From contig NC_067282.1 of assembly GCF_020740795.1 (NCBI RefSeq), forward strand, positions 171,026,274 through 171,090,273: DNA of 64,000 nt, in the 5' to 3' direction. Position numbers and translations under genes: made by a program. Shown here piece after piece: positions 29,301 to 55,587 of this stretch (the stretch's first letter is position 1; every line of letters begins with the position of its first letter). This DNA comes from Apus apus. Its lineage: Eukaryota > Chordata > Aves > Apodiformes > Apodidae. The notes under the pieces were generated by a model that was not told the DNA's origin, searched no databases, and saw nothing but the letters and a program-made list of their open reading frames with translations.

Positions 29301-32300
29301 GGCTCCCAAATTTATAACAATTGAGATTCACATGGGGGGCAGGGTGTAGAGGAAAACTAGCCCTCCTACTGTAGGCCACAGTAGCAGCATTTACTGCACT
29401 CAATCAGCACTCACTCAGTTCTTCATAAAGAAAAAACAATTAAACCAGAGCAACTGAGGTGCTCCAGGTTAAAGCATATTTATACAGCTGCAAGAATACA
29501 GTAAACTGCTGGAATGTAGTGTGAAAAGTCGGATAAGCCACATGCAAAATTTGACCTGCATGAATTACTACACATGCACGAGTTTGCCTCATATTACGAG
29601 GCATCTGATCCAGATTGACAATCATAGAATCGAACAATACCAGGTTGGAAGGGACCTGAAGGATCATCTGGTCCAAACTGTCTTGGCCAAAGCGTGGTCT
29701 AGATAAGATGGCCCAGCACCCTGTCCAGCTGAATCTTAAGTGTCCAATGTTGGAGAATCCACTACTTCCCTGGGGAAATTATTCCAGTGGCTGATTGCTT
29801 CCATTGTGAAAGTTTTTCTTCTCCTCCAAGAACCTTACAAAATTCAAGTTCAGTCAAACCAGCATTACCTGAGTTGGCAGTTCACAGTACTTTGTATTAA
29901 AGCTGTTCTTACACCTTTAACCGAACTTTCACCTTATGAACTAAAATTTGTGAATGCCTGCCTTGGTTTTATAACAAATGTTGAGGGAACAGGACGGATA
30001 GGGATTGAGAAAACTGGAGAATAGATAACTAGTGCATGCTGGAAAAAAAAAACAACACAAGAAAGAACATATGAAAGAGATCACAGAACAATGTGAGGAA
30101 ACCTCAAACGCAGGGAGTAGACACTGCAGCATAGAAAAGACATAGGGAGGGTGGAAAATGGAACAGGGCTGAGAAGTCCAATATTTAAAGACTGGGATCA
30201 GGTGAGAAAAGCTAATAAATAGTTGGGGGGAGGGGGGAGGAACGGAAGATGCGTCAGGACTGAAGCTAAAGAGAAACTTTGATTGGAGGGAGCAAGGAGA
30301 GAAAACAGAAGTTAATTCTAGATGTACGAGTACTTTTGCATATCGAAGTTGCACTTATCCAGAGACACACAATGGTGGTGATTGGGCCTAGTCCTCTCCT
30401 AACCAACTCATACAACTACAACACCAGGAAAGGCTTTCCCAGTTTCCTCTGAGTGAGTTCCACCTGCTGTGACAAGAGTTGATGCTACAAAGTAACATGT
30501 TCTCAGAAGTTGAGGGGACTTCATAGCTTGGTCTTCCACCTCAAAACTCTGTTCACCCCCTGGGAACACACGGGGTACCAATCTGTACCCTGGTGATGCC
30601 AGTTCAGATGCACTCAAACAGATCACAGCTTTTGCTAGTAAGTAGATACATACACCTCTGAATTTCTGTAGCTGGACTCCAAAACATTCAGCCCACTCAA
30701 TCAGGAGCTTCTGAATAACCACCACAATCATGTGGAAATTAATGATCTCAGTTATGATTAAGAAGTCGTTTGCCACCATTTTTCAACTACTTCACATATG
30801 GAACCAAACACCGCCTTTGAGAATAACATTTATTTGACAGCCCAGCTTTAAATCTTTCAATCAAATTATTGCCTGACCACATTTGCAAAGCACTTCCCTT
30901 CACATTTAAGGAAAGGACATGAAAGCCACCAGCTTACTAAAACCAGAGATGCACCTCTAGATCTGCACAAAATAAAATATTTTGTCTCCCTCTACTGGTT
31001 CTCCATTAGATCAAACCAGGAGGTGAAAAAAACTGGAAAGCTAATGTTAATTGTTCTCTTAGAGAATTCTCTACAGGAGTCAGTGCTGAAATAGCAAGAG
31101 AATACTACTTCTCTTAAATCCTGGTTTCTAAATAAATACTACAAGAAAGAATACAAAGAGTCTTTCTGAACACGGCATGAGACCCACTGAAAGTTTTTAC
31201 AGGTAGACAGCACCATAGCTAAATAGTGCCAAATTAATGATCTCTTAGTGAAGTTTTCTACTAAAATTATTTCTTCATTAAAAAGCAAGATAATATTAAT
31301 GCACTTTGTTAGTATTACTTTATATTGAATCAGATTTTAGCACTCCTGGCTTGCTTCCAGTCAGATTGAGTTACAATTGAGCTGGATTATTTTACTTATA
31401 AATAATGTATAGAGAATATGTGCATATTTTTTAAATTAAAATGACAGGTAGTAAAAAACTGTGATTCAATAAACTTCTCATTTGCACTTCGATCAGTCAA
31501 AATATTTTCAGTAATATAAGCTGTCAATATATGAATACAGGAAGAGAGAAAAGAATGTGGTGTCTTTTGCATAGTCTTTAGATGATAGATGCAAAACCAT
31601 GGGGTTTTTTTAAACTTAATTCTGCTTTTCTCAAATGATATAATTAAGCACATAAAGCACTCTGATTTCTAAGATGGATTTGAAATATTGCAAAGTGCTA
31701 CAGAACAAACTTATGTCTTGTCATACCAAATAATTCAGAATCACAAGAGCAAGAGAAATGTGTACCTAGAAGCCATGTTTGCCATCAGGCCATCCCTGTG
31801 ATTTCTCTCTTACTGCTTTTCTTCACTGGAGTATTTTATTTAGATTTGGGTAAAAAAGTGTGACTAAAATTAAATTGGTCAGTCATATGTCTTACAAACT
31901 AGATGTACAGCACAGCGTACTGCTTTTAGCATGTATCCAACTGAACAGTTTCTCTTCCCTCAACAGAGCCATAACCATTTATGCTTCTGACCAAAATGCA
32001 TTTCATACTGCACTGCATATTGCTTTCTATGGTAATACCTATTAGTAAGCAAAACGTACATCACCTACCAGGGATAAGGGTCAGCAGCATAACGAGAAAC
32101 ACCGTAAGTTAGTTATGAAGTCATCCCTGGTGACTGTTTGCTCCTCCACATTTACTCCCTCCACTAAGGAGTCCAAATGCTGCAGGCCCTGGGCTGAGTA
32201 TGGATGGTTCTGAAGCACAAGCAAGCCAGAAATGGGCTTCCAAAGCTGGCAGAGGACCATGCCCCTTCTGGGCACAGAGCAGAGACCAAGAGAGCCAGCA

Positions 32301-35300
32301 CAGGTCAAAGACTCATCAGTGGACGGCTCCCTGCAGGCTCTGCAAAAGCCTATGGACTCTGAACTTTCACAACATACAGTTCTAGGCATACTATTTTTTT
32401 AAAACGGTAGCTGTTTTTTTCCTCTGTTGAAGCAGAATAAAGCGTAAGACATTTCCTCAGAAAACAAGGGATCGAATTTACCAGTCCTGTAATTTCCTAA
32501 CGAACTGAAGTTACCATGAGGGCTGAATTTGTCAGGCAGTGTTCAAAAAGTGTCTGACAAAGCCAGAATTAAGCATCAAGACAGAAATTCCATCTTTTCC
32601 TGAAACAGTGTTTGTTTGCAATTGATCTGTACAGATTGCTTAAGAGTAGCATTCAAACATCTGAGTATGAACTTGAGGTTTACATAAAACTAGAGTTCCA
32701 ACTCTACACAGATTTCACTGTATGTGGGGAAAAATATTGCCAGTGCAACAATCGTATAAACATACCATGAAACTCTATATAAACCAGTTGAAGAATCACT
32801 TGTATTTTGAAATGTTAGAAATAAAGATAACACAACTCCAAGAAATTTTAAGTTGCCACTAAAAGAGCATGCTTTACAAGGAAAAAGTATTTTAACGACC
32901 TTTCCATACTTATTAAAAATTTTAGTACTACAGGATGTCATAATCTTAATGCTGCACATGAAAGCTGCACATAAAGCTTTACGGCACATAAAATTATATT
33001 GCTAGTATATCCTTTCATCAGAAAAATCTGGAACAATGAAAACTTCTACAAATTAATAAAAATGTTTTGAATATTTAAAAATGAGTGAGTAGTCTATAGA
33101 AAGTCTAGCTCCAAGGGCTAGTGAGTAGGAAAACTGTTGTATTTTGAAGCAAAGGGAGAGACGTCGTTATTGATTGTTCCATCACATTAACTCTTCTTTA
33201 TTTTAATGTTAAAAGGATAGAAGATAGATCTTTCCACTGTTAGCATAACAGTTTTGATGAGAATTTAGGACTTAAATACATATTTAGCAGCTGTACTTCT
33301 CAAACTACTCTAAGCAATCACCTTCTCCTGTGCATCCACTTCTACTACCCTCTGCAGAAACTGGAAACAGGGAACTGATACAGAAAAGAAAAAAGGAATT
33401 ATCTTACTGGATCACCTCCCCAGTTTGATTCATTATATCTCACATAGAGGTTCCTACTGCTACTACTACACGGGAAATAGTACAAAGACAAGAATAAACA
33501 ATTGGAGGGAAGAAAACCAGTTCTGCCTGCCTTTGGACAGCTTATCAAATATTGCCTTAAAGACACAGTTACCACAAAATTTGTAGTTGTAAATTCTACA
33601 TGAAAGCTTATTCCTGCATTCTCTGTATAGTGCTAGCACATTTATACTGAGAAATAAAGCCAAAGTCTGAATCTATTCCAAAGCAACTGAAGTTATCAGA
33701 AGCCATTCAACAAATCCCAGTGGCTTTGGATTAGATCTTAAGGCAAGAAATAACTACATTTTGGTGCTCTGGAATACATATATCTGGATTTTCAGAATTT
33801 AAACTGAAAATTAACCCTAGGTAAAATATGCTATAGCAATACGAAAAACATCTGATTTAAAGGGCTGTAATATACAAACCTACACAGAGTCTTCAAACAC
33901 TTGCATGCACGTGCATGGATATTAGGCAATAAACAGCACTACTTTAAAACTTCAGCTATCTCAGTTGTTACTAGCACATTTTAAACTAATGTAAGTGCAA
34001 AACAGTACCTGAAATTCATAAAAACACATTCATATTTAGGATCAAATCCCATGTCTCTCTCAGTCAGTAGGTTTTTACGTAACAAATGCTCAGATGATGC
34101 TCAGACCTTCAGAATTTATAGTCAAATCCTCTAAATACTTAAACACATGCAAAATTCAGGTAGTCTCATTTAAAAGGAGACTACAGTATATGTTTAAGTG
34201 TTAATAGCACTGAAGACTCAATTAACAAGCTGATGTTGAAAAAGGAAAAAAAGCAGGTGAGAAGACAAAAAACGCCTACACAGTGCATGACAGCCAGGAA
34301 CTTTCATTCCAGGTTTAAGTAAAACAAAGGAACACTTTGAAATACTTTAAAATTAAGTTTCACAGTAATAGACAAACCCTTGACTAAACTACATTAGCAC
34401 ATGCCACTACAAGTAAGAGTATTTTATTATTTTTGTTACATGCACCTCAAAGCTTCTACAGGCATTTTTGTGAAAAGACCATGCTTTATTTACTGTACCT
34501 GGACATTTCTGTCACGCTGCATGTTAATAAAAAAATAAGACAGGGAACATTAGGTTATTTTCATATATGCTTTCTAAAGGTATGATTTCTATTTATTTTT
34601 ACATACTGCATTACAACACTTTCACTTTATCAGAACTAACAAAAGCACTTCACTCTATCTTTAGATGACAACTTTGCCAAGTCAAATAGAAAGGTTTCAC
34701 TGTTCTGGAAGAAAAGGCTAAACAACTAAAGAGCAACATTTCTCCTCTTTCCCACACACTCTCTCTGAAACCCCAAAATCACAGGTGCTGATAAAGGGGT
34801 TTGAGGGAATTAGATTTGTTTTTACTAATACTCCTCATCTTGAATCAACTTGATAGAAAGGAGTTAAGCACCACTAACAATGCTCTGGTAATACAGTTGC
34901 ACAGGGTGTCTTTAGTTTCCAGAGAGAATAATTTCCACTTCTAGCATGTCCCTTAGAACCATATAAAAGCACACAGTTAAACACATGCACACGACAAAAT
35001 TCAACTTGGTCTTTCTGCAAATTAAAGCTGAAAAGGCCTGGCAGACACCCTACAGTAAGGCTGCCACACCCGCACACAAAGCCGAGGCTACAGCAGTGTG
35101 TCCAGCTGACCTAGTCGAACTTTGCCTGTTGTCAGGTGCCACTGGCACTACCGGAAACCAGTCGTATCCATGGACTAGCATAGCCTGGCCTCTTGACTCT
35201 AAACCAAGAGCAGGGGCTTAAATGAAACACCACCCACATTAACAAAATCAACTACTCACACCAGTACACGTGTGCAAAGCAAGAACTTACGTCGTTTCTG

Positions 35301-38087
35301 GGAAACCGCTTGTAAACAGGCTGTGACAATATCGCAGTTCTTCTGGACTTTATGTACAAGCCTGTCTTTCTGCTTGAGAAGACGAAGCAACTTTGCTGAT
35401 TGAACAGAAATCCTGTAATTCAGTTCTTGTTTTATAGTTGTTAACTCATTGACATCTGCCAAAAAGCAGAGAAAATAACTTCAATACCCATCAAAACATT
35501 CACAGTTTATTGTAGTTGATGTGCAAAGAGACTTGCCCCTTGGGCATTTACACATACAAACTTTCTATAAATTACAAGTTCTATTGACTGACATAATTCT
35601 CAATTACAAACATTTTCAGAATCCTGAGCCAAAGTCTTTAATTTTCTTTAAAATAAAGTACTTCAACTTATTGCACAGTGCATGAATCTGAATAATTATA
35701 CTGTAGCAAATTGGAAACATTTTGACAGATGTAGCCAGAATATATTTACAGTAGTGCAACCAGAGGGTAATTTTTAAATACAGTACCTTCCAGAAGCTGC
35801 CTGCAGAAAATGTGCATGGGGGGATAAGCAAATGACAAAGGAACATGTTCAGGAAGCTGCCTGCAAAGCTAGAAATGCAACTTCAGGATGAGCTCAAAAT
35901 GGGAAACTTTTACCGCTAAGATGCAAACTGGGCGGCTTCAGCCACGGCCTCAACTATTTCCACTGGTCAGTCACAATGCCATCAGACCCCCTTAGTCCAA
36001 AGGGGATCACTTCTGGTGACACCAAAGACACAAAAATGTCTCTGTTTACTTCTAATATTCCTGCCGTCCCCCATTTAGCGAGCTTGAGGTCCAGGAGAAA
36101 AGTGAGTTGTTGTGGAAATGTCTTAAGTCCACTGATTTTTTGTGTGTCTTCTACTCTGCTCTCAGAGGCACACACACCCTACCAATGAAAGCTTGGGTCT
36201 TGCCTATCACGTGCTGACCTCATCAGCTCTTCCCTGTTAAAGCCTGGTAACAGCTTGCTACCAGCGTCTGAACAGCTGCCTCTGTTCCCTGCAGCTGGCT
36301 TCAAATCCTATTATTTTCAATCCATGCCCTCCTGATGATGGGGAAAAAAAAAAGTATATCAAAAAAATTCCATACTTTGGCAACATGATCCAATGAGAAA
36401 ACTATTTCTGCATCCAGGAAAAGCTACTACAAGTGGGATAATAAACAGCTCAGCTCATATGGCAAGACTTTTTCAGTAAGTCTGGAAGCTTAAAGAAAAG
36501 AGTAAGGCTGAAACAACACTCAATCACAGGACAGTGAAAAGTAAGGTTTGACTGCAAGGCCAGGGAGCCACTGGTAGAACAGACCCATATTTTATAGACA
36601 CTGCTCTGGCTCAGCACCCCCTTCTCAGCTGCAACTCCCAATCAGTTGTACCAGGCAAGGGGATTTAAAACCACATCTGTGGATTTTGAAAGCCAAAAAA
36701 AAAAAAAAAAAATGAAGTTATGCTCCTACTGACTTGTACAGTCACTACAAAAATAATGAGGTGAATTTTATTCTTTCCCACCTATGCCAGAGAGCCGTCC
36801 CTGTAAAAACAACTAACTTTGCAGTAAAATTAATTAGTTTTAATTCTACAAAATGTATTCCCATAGAAGCAAATTTCTTGTGGAGTCCCAGGTTGCCACA
36901 GGACACGGAGAAGAAATTGAGCTACATCCTGTAACATCCGATGGCGTATAATTCCATTAAGCCAAACACGGAAGCTGAAGGCTGTTTGCAGAGGTCTGAA
37001 AAACAGGCATGTCTTTTCACCTCTTGATTTCTTTCCTTGCCAAAACCAAGAATGATTTAATATCAGGAGACAAGAGGCCTTTGTAGAGCTTGGAGTTGCA
37101 AGTCTCATTCTTTCAGCAACACACAGTCTAATGGCTACTTAGCTTTCATAAGAAACTTTAGGTAGTTTCATTTAGATTTTGTTTAGTTGATTATTGCATT
37201 TACTTTTTTTTCATTACACTTTTTTAATATTTTTTTTTCCTGGAAGACACATTTATCTGCAAATAAGCTTCACAATTGTCAGGTTTGGTTTCCGTCTACT
37301 AAAACTAAATGGAACTGAAAAAAAACAACTGTCTTGTGACATAGTACGTGTCTGCTAGTTTAGGAAATAAAGGGGAGAGAGGAAGGAGAGGATTCATTGA
37401 TTCATTACTGTAGGCGTCAAAAAGCCCTGAACTTCCAGAAGCACAAAGTCTTGTGCAAGCTGTCACAAGAACTGGCAGCAGGTGACCCTCTCTTTGCCTA
37501 AAACGCAGAGGGGGGGGCACGACTCACGAGACCTTGGTTCGAAGGAGGTATCAGGTCACTGCGGGCGGGAAGGTTCCGGGAGTGACGGCCCCGCACAAAG
37601 GAGAAGACACGCACGAAGGCGCAGGTGCGCGCAGGTGCGCGCAGGTGCGCGCAGGTGCGCGGAGGCCGGCAGAGCGCGCTGTGTGTGCCCTGGGCGCCCG
37701 CCGGCGCGGGAGGAAGGCAAGGGGCGCAGCTCCCGGCCTCGGCGGAGCGGCGGCAGCGGGGAGGCGACCGGGGCAGGGCAAAGCAGAGCAGAGCAGGGCA
37801 GGGCAGGGCAGGGCAGGGCAGGCGGGGCGGGCTGTACCTTTCAGCTGCAGGTACTTGACCTGGCTCGGCCGCTGCTGCAGCTCCCGGAGGGCGCGGGCGC
37901 TGCCCGCGGGGGCGGCCGCCTCGGCAGCGCTGTACAGCTCGGTGAGCAGCCCGCTCACCAGCGACGAGGTGCGGCTGCACCGGCCGCCGCCAGGGCCCTC
38001 CTCGTCCTCATCCTCCTCTTCCTCCTCGGCCAGGCTGTCGGCGCTGCTGCCCGCCCTGCCAGCCGGGCCGGCCTCCCCCGCCTCCAT
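1..38087 (-). CDS. TBC1D30: TBC1D30, TBC-domain Rab GTPase-activating protein (gene span, 3' part missing)
   Basis: TBC1D30 belongs to the TBC family, which speeds GTP hydrolysis by Rab proteins; published work links it to Rab8 and primary cilia. Six coding exons of the long form are readable: 38087-37838, 35455-35291, 6737-6676, 6300-6235, 3127-3002 and 2566-2381. They join in phase to give the first 285 residues. In order these hold an acidic run (residues 21-30), a conserved SSLVSGLL block (41-48), a predicted helical or coiled-coil segment (85-139) and the start of the TBC domain. The arginine-finger region reads IDWDKTMR (R203) and the glutamine finger reads YCQG (Q263). The rest of the TBC domain and the long C-terminal tail lie beyond the left edge. 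An alternative first exon lies at 12606-12447. Identification rests on near-identity to the remembered human protein. Confidence 0.95.
2381..2566 (-). CDS. TBC1D30: TBC1D30 coding exon 6 (TBC glutamine-finger region)
   Basis: 186 bases, phase 0, acceptor TTTAAAG|GAC and donor AAA|GTGAGT. It encodes residues 224-285, containing VGYCQGFNILAALIL, where Q263 is the glutamine finger, and ending EGNEGDALK. The next exon is beyond the window. Confidence 0.95.
2567..3001 (-). other. TBC1D30 intron between exons 5 and 6
   Basis: Short GT-AG intron. Nothing but low-complexity pyrimidine and A-rich stretches seen. Confidence 0.9.
3002..3127 (-). CDS. TBC1D30: TBC1D30 coding exon 5 (TBC arginine-finger region)
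   Basis: 126 bases, phase 0, acceptor TTTGTAG|GTT and donor AAAG|GTAGCC. It encodes residues 182-223, including IDWDKTMRFTFNER. R203 is the candidate arginine finger. The spacing from Asp199 to Arg is one residue longer than the generic IxxDxxR motif; the human protein as remembered has the same spacing. Confidence 0.95.
3128..6234 (-). other. TBC1D30 intron between exons 4 and 5
   Basis: GT-AG intron that carries a CR1 LINE copy in antisense orientation (about 4480-5338). The remainder is unremarkable AT-rich sequence. Confidence 0.9.
4480..5338 (+). mobile_element. CR1 LINE, 5'-truncated copy
   Basis: Begins in the reverse-transcriptase end of CR1 ORF2: the DNA at 4481-4510 corresponds to the A-D-D-T-K-L-G block, and 4626-5024 still reads LGVLVDTKLTM, ALVARKAKGPLGCIRQSV, REVILPLCSALVRHTW and LRELRLFSLEKRKLLGDL, all typical of the ORF2 C-terminus. 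The 3' end near 5280-5338 shows the CR1 tail pattern (ACCTC-AGAGGTCC-CCAACCTCAA, then tgattctatga). The upstream part is frame-broken, so this is a dead copy. It lies antisense within TBC1D30. The 5' boundary is uncertain by tens of bases. Confidence 0.9.
6235..6300 (-). CDS. TBC1D30: TBC1D30 coding exon 4
   Basis: 66 bases, phase 0 at both ends, acceptor CTTTTAG|TGG and donor AAAG|GTAGGT. It encodes residues 160-181, ending GIPKEWRRK, the usual entry to a TBC domain (G-IP-x-x-WR). Confidence 0.95.
6301..6675 (-). other. TBC1D30 intron between exons 3 and 4
   Basis: 375-base GT-AG intron; nothing else recognised. Confidence 0.9.
6676..6737 (-). CDS. TBC1D30: TBC1D30 coding exon 3
   Basis: 62 bases, acceptor TTTCTAG|GGG and donor CAG|GTAATT. 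It encodes VDTKLKFTLEPSLGQNGFQQ (140-159), matching the human protein. It is the common exon joined by both alternative first-exon routes. Confidence 0.95.
7631..7657. repeat. TG/TA dinucleotide microsatellite
   Basis: Alternating purine-pyrimidine run: a TG block followed by a TA block. A shorter TA run lies at 7175-7190. Confidence 0.9.
9332..10195 (+). other. CT-rich intronic tract with a long open frame, probably non-coding
   Basis: A 287-codon ATG-to-stop frame, the longest in the window away from CpG islands. The first third is strongly pyrimidine-rich (cttcc, ttccc, cccc runs). The protein is rich in Ser, Pro, Leu, His and Thr with no recognised domain, and other frames in the same stretch are also open. 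The lack of stops is explained at least partly by composition. It is not called a gene. Confidence 0.4.
11876..11953. repeat. GC-rich minisatellite, about three units
   Basis: Three successive units share the core ccgggagaggctgcgggg and then differ in linker length (about 22 to 30 bases). A second small repeat, gcagggagcgg twice, follows at about 11981-12004. Confidence 0.85.
12447..12606 (-). CDS. TBC1D30: TBC1D30 alternative first coding exon (short isoform)
   Basis: Starts MRQDRLTGSLRRGGRCL and ends CTLEP plus one base. The donor is CCAG|GTAAGC. It ends in phase 1, exactly as exon 2 does, so both splice cleanly to the exon at 6737-6676 (P-G-V-D here, R-V-D from exon 2). The basic, Ser- and Lys-rich sequence resembles the N-terminus of the shorter human isoform as I remember it. 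An in-frame ATG ten codons upstream (12633) could also be used; MRQD is preferred from that similarity and a G at -3. The exon sits in its own CpG island. Confidence 0.85.
14789..14802. repeat. TA microsatellite
   Basis: Short (TA)n run in intron sequence. Confidence 0.85.
29620..29830 (-). mobile_element. CR1 LINE 3'-end fragment
   Basis: On the plus strand it begins aatcatagaat, then ggttggaagggacctgaagg and atcatctggtcc, the reverse complement of the CR1 3' end, followed by the gatggcccagcaccctgtcc, tccactacttccctgggg and attccagtggctgatt blocks typical of avian CR1 3' regions. Only the tail survives, so it is a 5'-truncated insertion with its sense strand on minus, parallel to TBC1D30. 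Confidence 0.9.
35291..35455 (-). CDS. TBC1D30: TBC1D30 coding exon 2
   Basis: 165 bases encoding residues 85-138 with split codons at both ends (D84, R139). The acceptor is TTTTTGGCAG|AT and the donor is C|GTAAGT. The product is a charged, Leu-rich helix containing SAKLLRLLKQKDRL, followed by NCDIVTACLQAVSQKRR. It is nearly identical to the human exon and is likely a coiled-coil segment before the TBC domain. Confidence 0.95.
37621..37660. repeat. Perfect 10-base tandem repeat, four copies, each with CAGGTG
   Basis: gcaggtgcgc repeated four times without a mismatch. Each unit contains CAGGTG, an E2-box bound by ZEB, Snail and E-protein factors, so the boxes fall one helical turn apart. It lies about 180 bases into TBC1D30 intron 1. 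Confidence 0.95.
37771..37820. repeat. GGGCA pentamer repeat
   Basis: (GGGCA)n with a few variant AGAGC-type units. It ends about 17 bases from the exon 1 splice donor of TBC1D30, where it reads as TGCCC repeats on the transcribed strand. Confidence 0.9.
37838..38087 (-). CDS. TBC1D30: TBC1D30 coding exon 1 (long isoform first exon)
   Basis: Encodes residues 1-83 plus the first base of codon 84. The chosen ATG at 38087-38085 has A at -3 and G at +4, a good Kozak context. The frame stays open upstream to about 38525, so a longer N-terminus cannot be excluded. Residues 21-30 are almost all Glu or Asp. SSLVSGLLTELYS (41-53) and the LRELQQRPSQ stretch match the human N-terminal region, but the intervening sequence is shorter than in human. 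The donor is G|GTACAG. A TGCCC-type pentamer repeat starts about 17 bases into the intron. Confidence 0.85.
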
Positions 38088-38683
38088 CTTCCGCGGCACC
38101 AGCGCCCAGTTCCGGGCGCGGCCCGTCCCACGGCCAGACGCGGAGGGGCAGGCGGGGGAGCCCCGGCCGGCGGGACGTCTCCCCGCGGACAGCAGGGCCG
38201 CACCCGGCTCCGCTCCCTCCCCGCGCACCGCTCTGCGTGGTAGAGGCCGGCGGGGAGGCGGGGAGGGCCCCGCACCTGCGGCGGGGCGGGGCGGGCAGCT
38301 CCGCCCGCGCCTCAGGGCGGTGAGCCCCGCAGCGGGGCCGCTGCCACCTGCGGCTCCTGCGCCCCGCGCCCGCCCGCGGGACAGCCCCTGCGCGCCCGCC
38401 CAGCAGCTGTGCGGGCGGCGGAGGCACCCGGCGCTCCCGGGCCCCCCGCGCTGCGCCTCCTTCGTCCCCGCCTCCCGGTTTCCCTCCGCATCGGCGCGGT
38501 GCTTTCCTTCAGGCCGAGAGCTCACCGGCGGGGCCGCAGGGGCACCGCAAGCGGGCGGGACCGCGCGGCAGCAGGACGCGGGGGGTCCGGTTCACAGCGC
38601 CCCCTCCGAGCAGGGGGCGGCGGAGCGGGCGGGCCCGGCGGGCTCCGGGAGCGGCCCCGCCCCCTCCCCATGGCAACGGCGCC

Positions 38684-38758
38684 CGGGGGCGGGGCCAGGC
38701 GGGGGGCGGGGCCAGGCGCTCCGCCCGGGAGGGGCGGGGCCACGGAGAGGGGCGGGGC
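38684..38758. promoter_or_regulatory. Cluster of four GC boxes (Sp1/KLF-type sites)
   Basis: Four GGGGCGGGGC motifs within 75 bases, about 170 to 245 bases upstream of the GNS ATG and about 600 upstream of the TBC1D30 ATG. Further CCGCCC motifs surround them. Binding is inferred from the motif. Confidence 0.7.
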
Positions 38759-38785
38759 CGCTCCCGCCGCGGCGGCGAGCCGGGC

Positions 38786-38793
38786 CACGTGAC
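38786..38793 (+). promoter_or_regulatory. CACGTGAC E-box, candidate CLEAR (TFEB) element
   Basis: The 8-base core CACGTGAC in context GCCACGTGACC matches 8 to 9 positions of the CLEAR consensus GTCACGTGAC bound by TFEB and TFE3 in lysosomal gene promoters. It is 137 bases upstream of the GNS start codon, a position typical for such elements. Function is inferred. Confidence 0.6.
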
Positions 38794-38929
38794 CCCGCCC
38801 CCCCGCCCCCCGGGTCACACGCCGGGGCGGGCCGGGCCGAGCGGGGCTCCCATCTCGGCTGCGCCGCGGGGTCCGGCGGTACCGGCTGCTCCGGCTCCCT
38901 CCGTCCCTCTCTCTCTCCGCCTGCCCGCC

Positions 38930-55253
<16,324 letters not shown>

Positions 55254-55581
55254 GGCACTTAAGAGCCTCTTGCAATCAGCTCCCACTGACCAGTTTCTCC
55301 AGTGACTGCAGGTCTGTCTCTGTAACTCTTGCTGATCACAGCTGGAAGACTTCATGGGCTTTTCAAACCCTGTTTGGAAGAAAACCCCTTGTCTTTAGCT
55401 GGTTGCCTTGTGCAATATGTATATTTTACAGCTGAACTGTAACTGAATCGTTAGACACAGCTAATCTGTCTTGCTCAGATAGTTGATTACCACCTTTGTC
55501 TTTCAAGTACCTTTTCATATCACAGACACAGAGGTGAACCTATATCTATGAATCTGAACAGTTTATTTTGTTCTAAAAATT

Positions 55582-55587
55582 AATAAA
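55582..55587 (+). terminator. Candidate proximal GNS polyadenylation signal
   Basis: AATAAA 329 bases after the GNS stop, followed within 10 to 30 bases by a GT-rich stretch (gtgtatttgggtcaggtt), the usual downstream element. A second plus-strand AATAAA at 58830-58835 could serve a long 3' UTR isoform, as GNS mRNAs with long 3' UTRs are known. Confidence 0.5.

Larger units (their letters stand above)
6738..35290 (-). other. TBC1D30 large intron between exons 2 and 3
   Basis: About 28.5 kb. It contains the alternative first exon and its CpG island (about 11.76-13.05 kb), a CR1 fragment (about 29.62-29.83 kb), short TA and TG microsatellites near 7175, 7631 and 14789, and purine or pyrimidine tracts near 16119 and 30223. 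No other exon, retrogene or RNA gene was recognised by reading the open frames. Confidence 0.75.
35456..37837 (-). other. TBC1D30 intron 1
   Basis: AT-rich at the exon 2 side, becoming CpG-dense within about 350 bases of exon 1. It includes an A18 homopolymer at 36695-36712 and two GC-rich tandem repeats at 37621-37660 and 37771-37820. No other gene is seen. Confidence 0.85.

Noticed and set aside
30408..30779. 123-codon minus-strand frame in TBC1D30 intron 2
   Set aside because: No recognised family or repeat and no splice context; treated as chance.
36695..36712. A18 run, and a similar run at 48126-48142, as possible retrogene tails
   Set aside because: No gene-like sequence or target-site duplication is visible upstream of either run.
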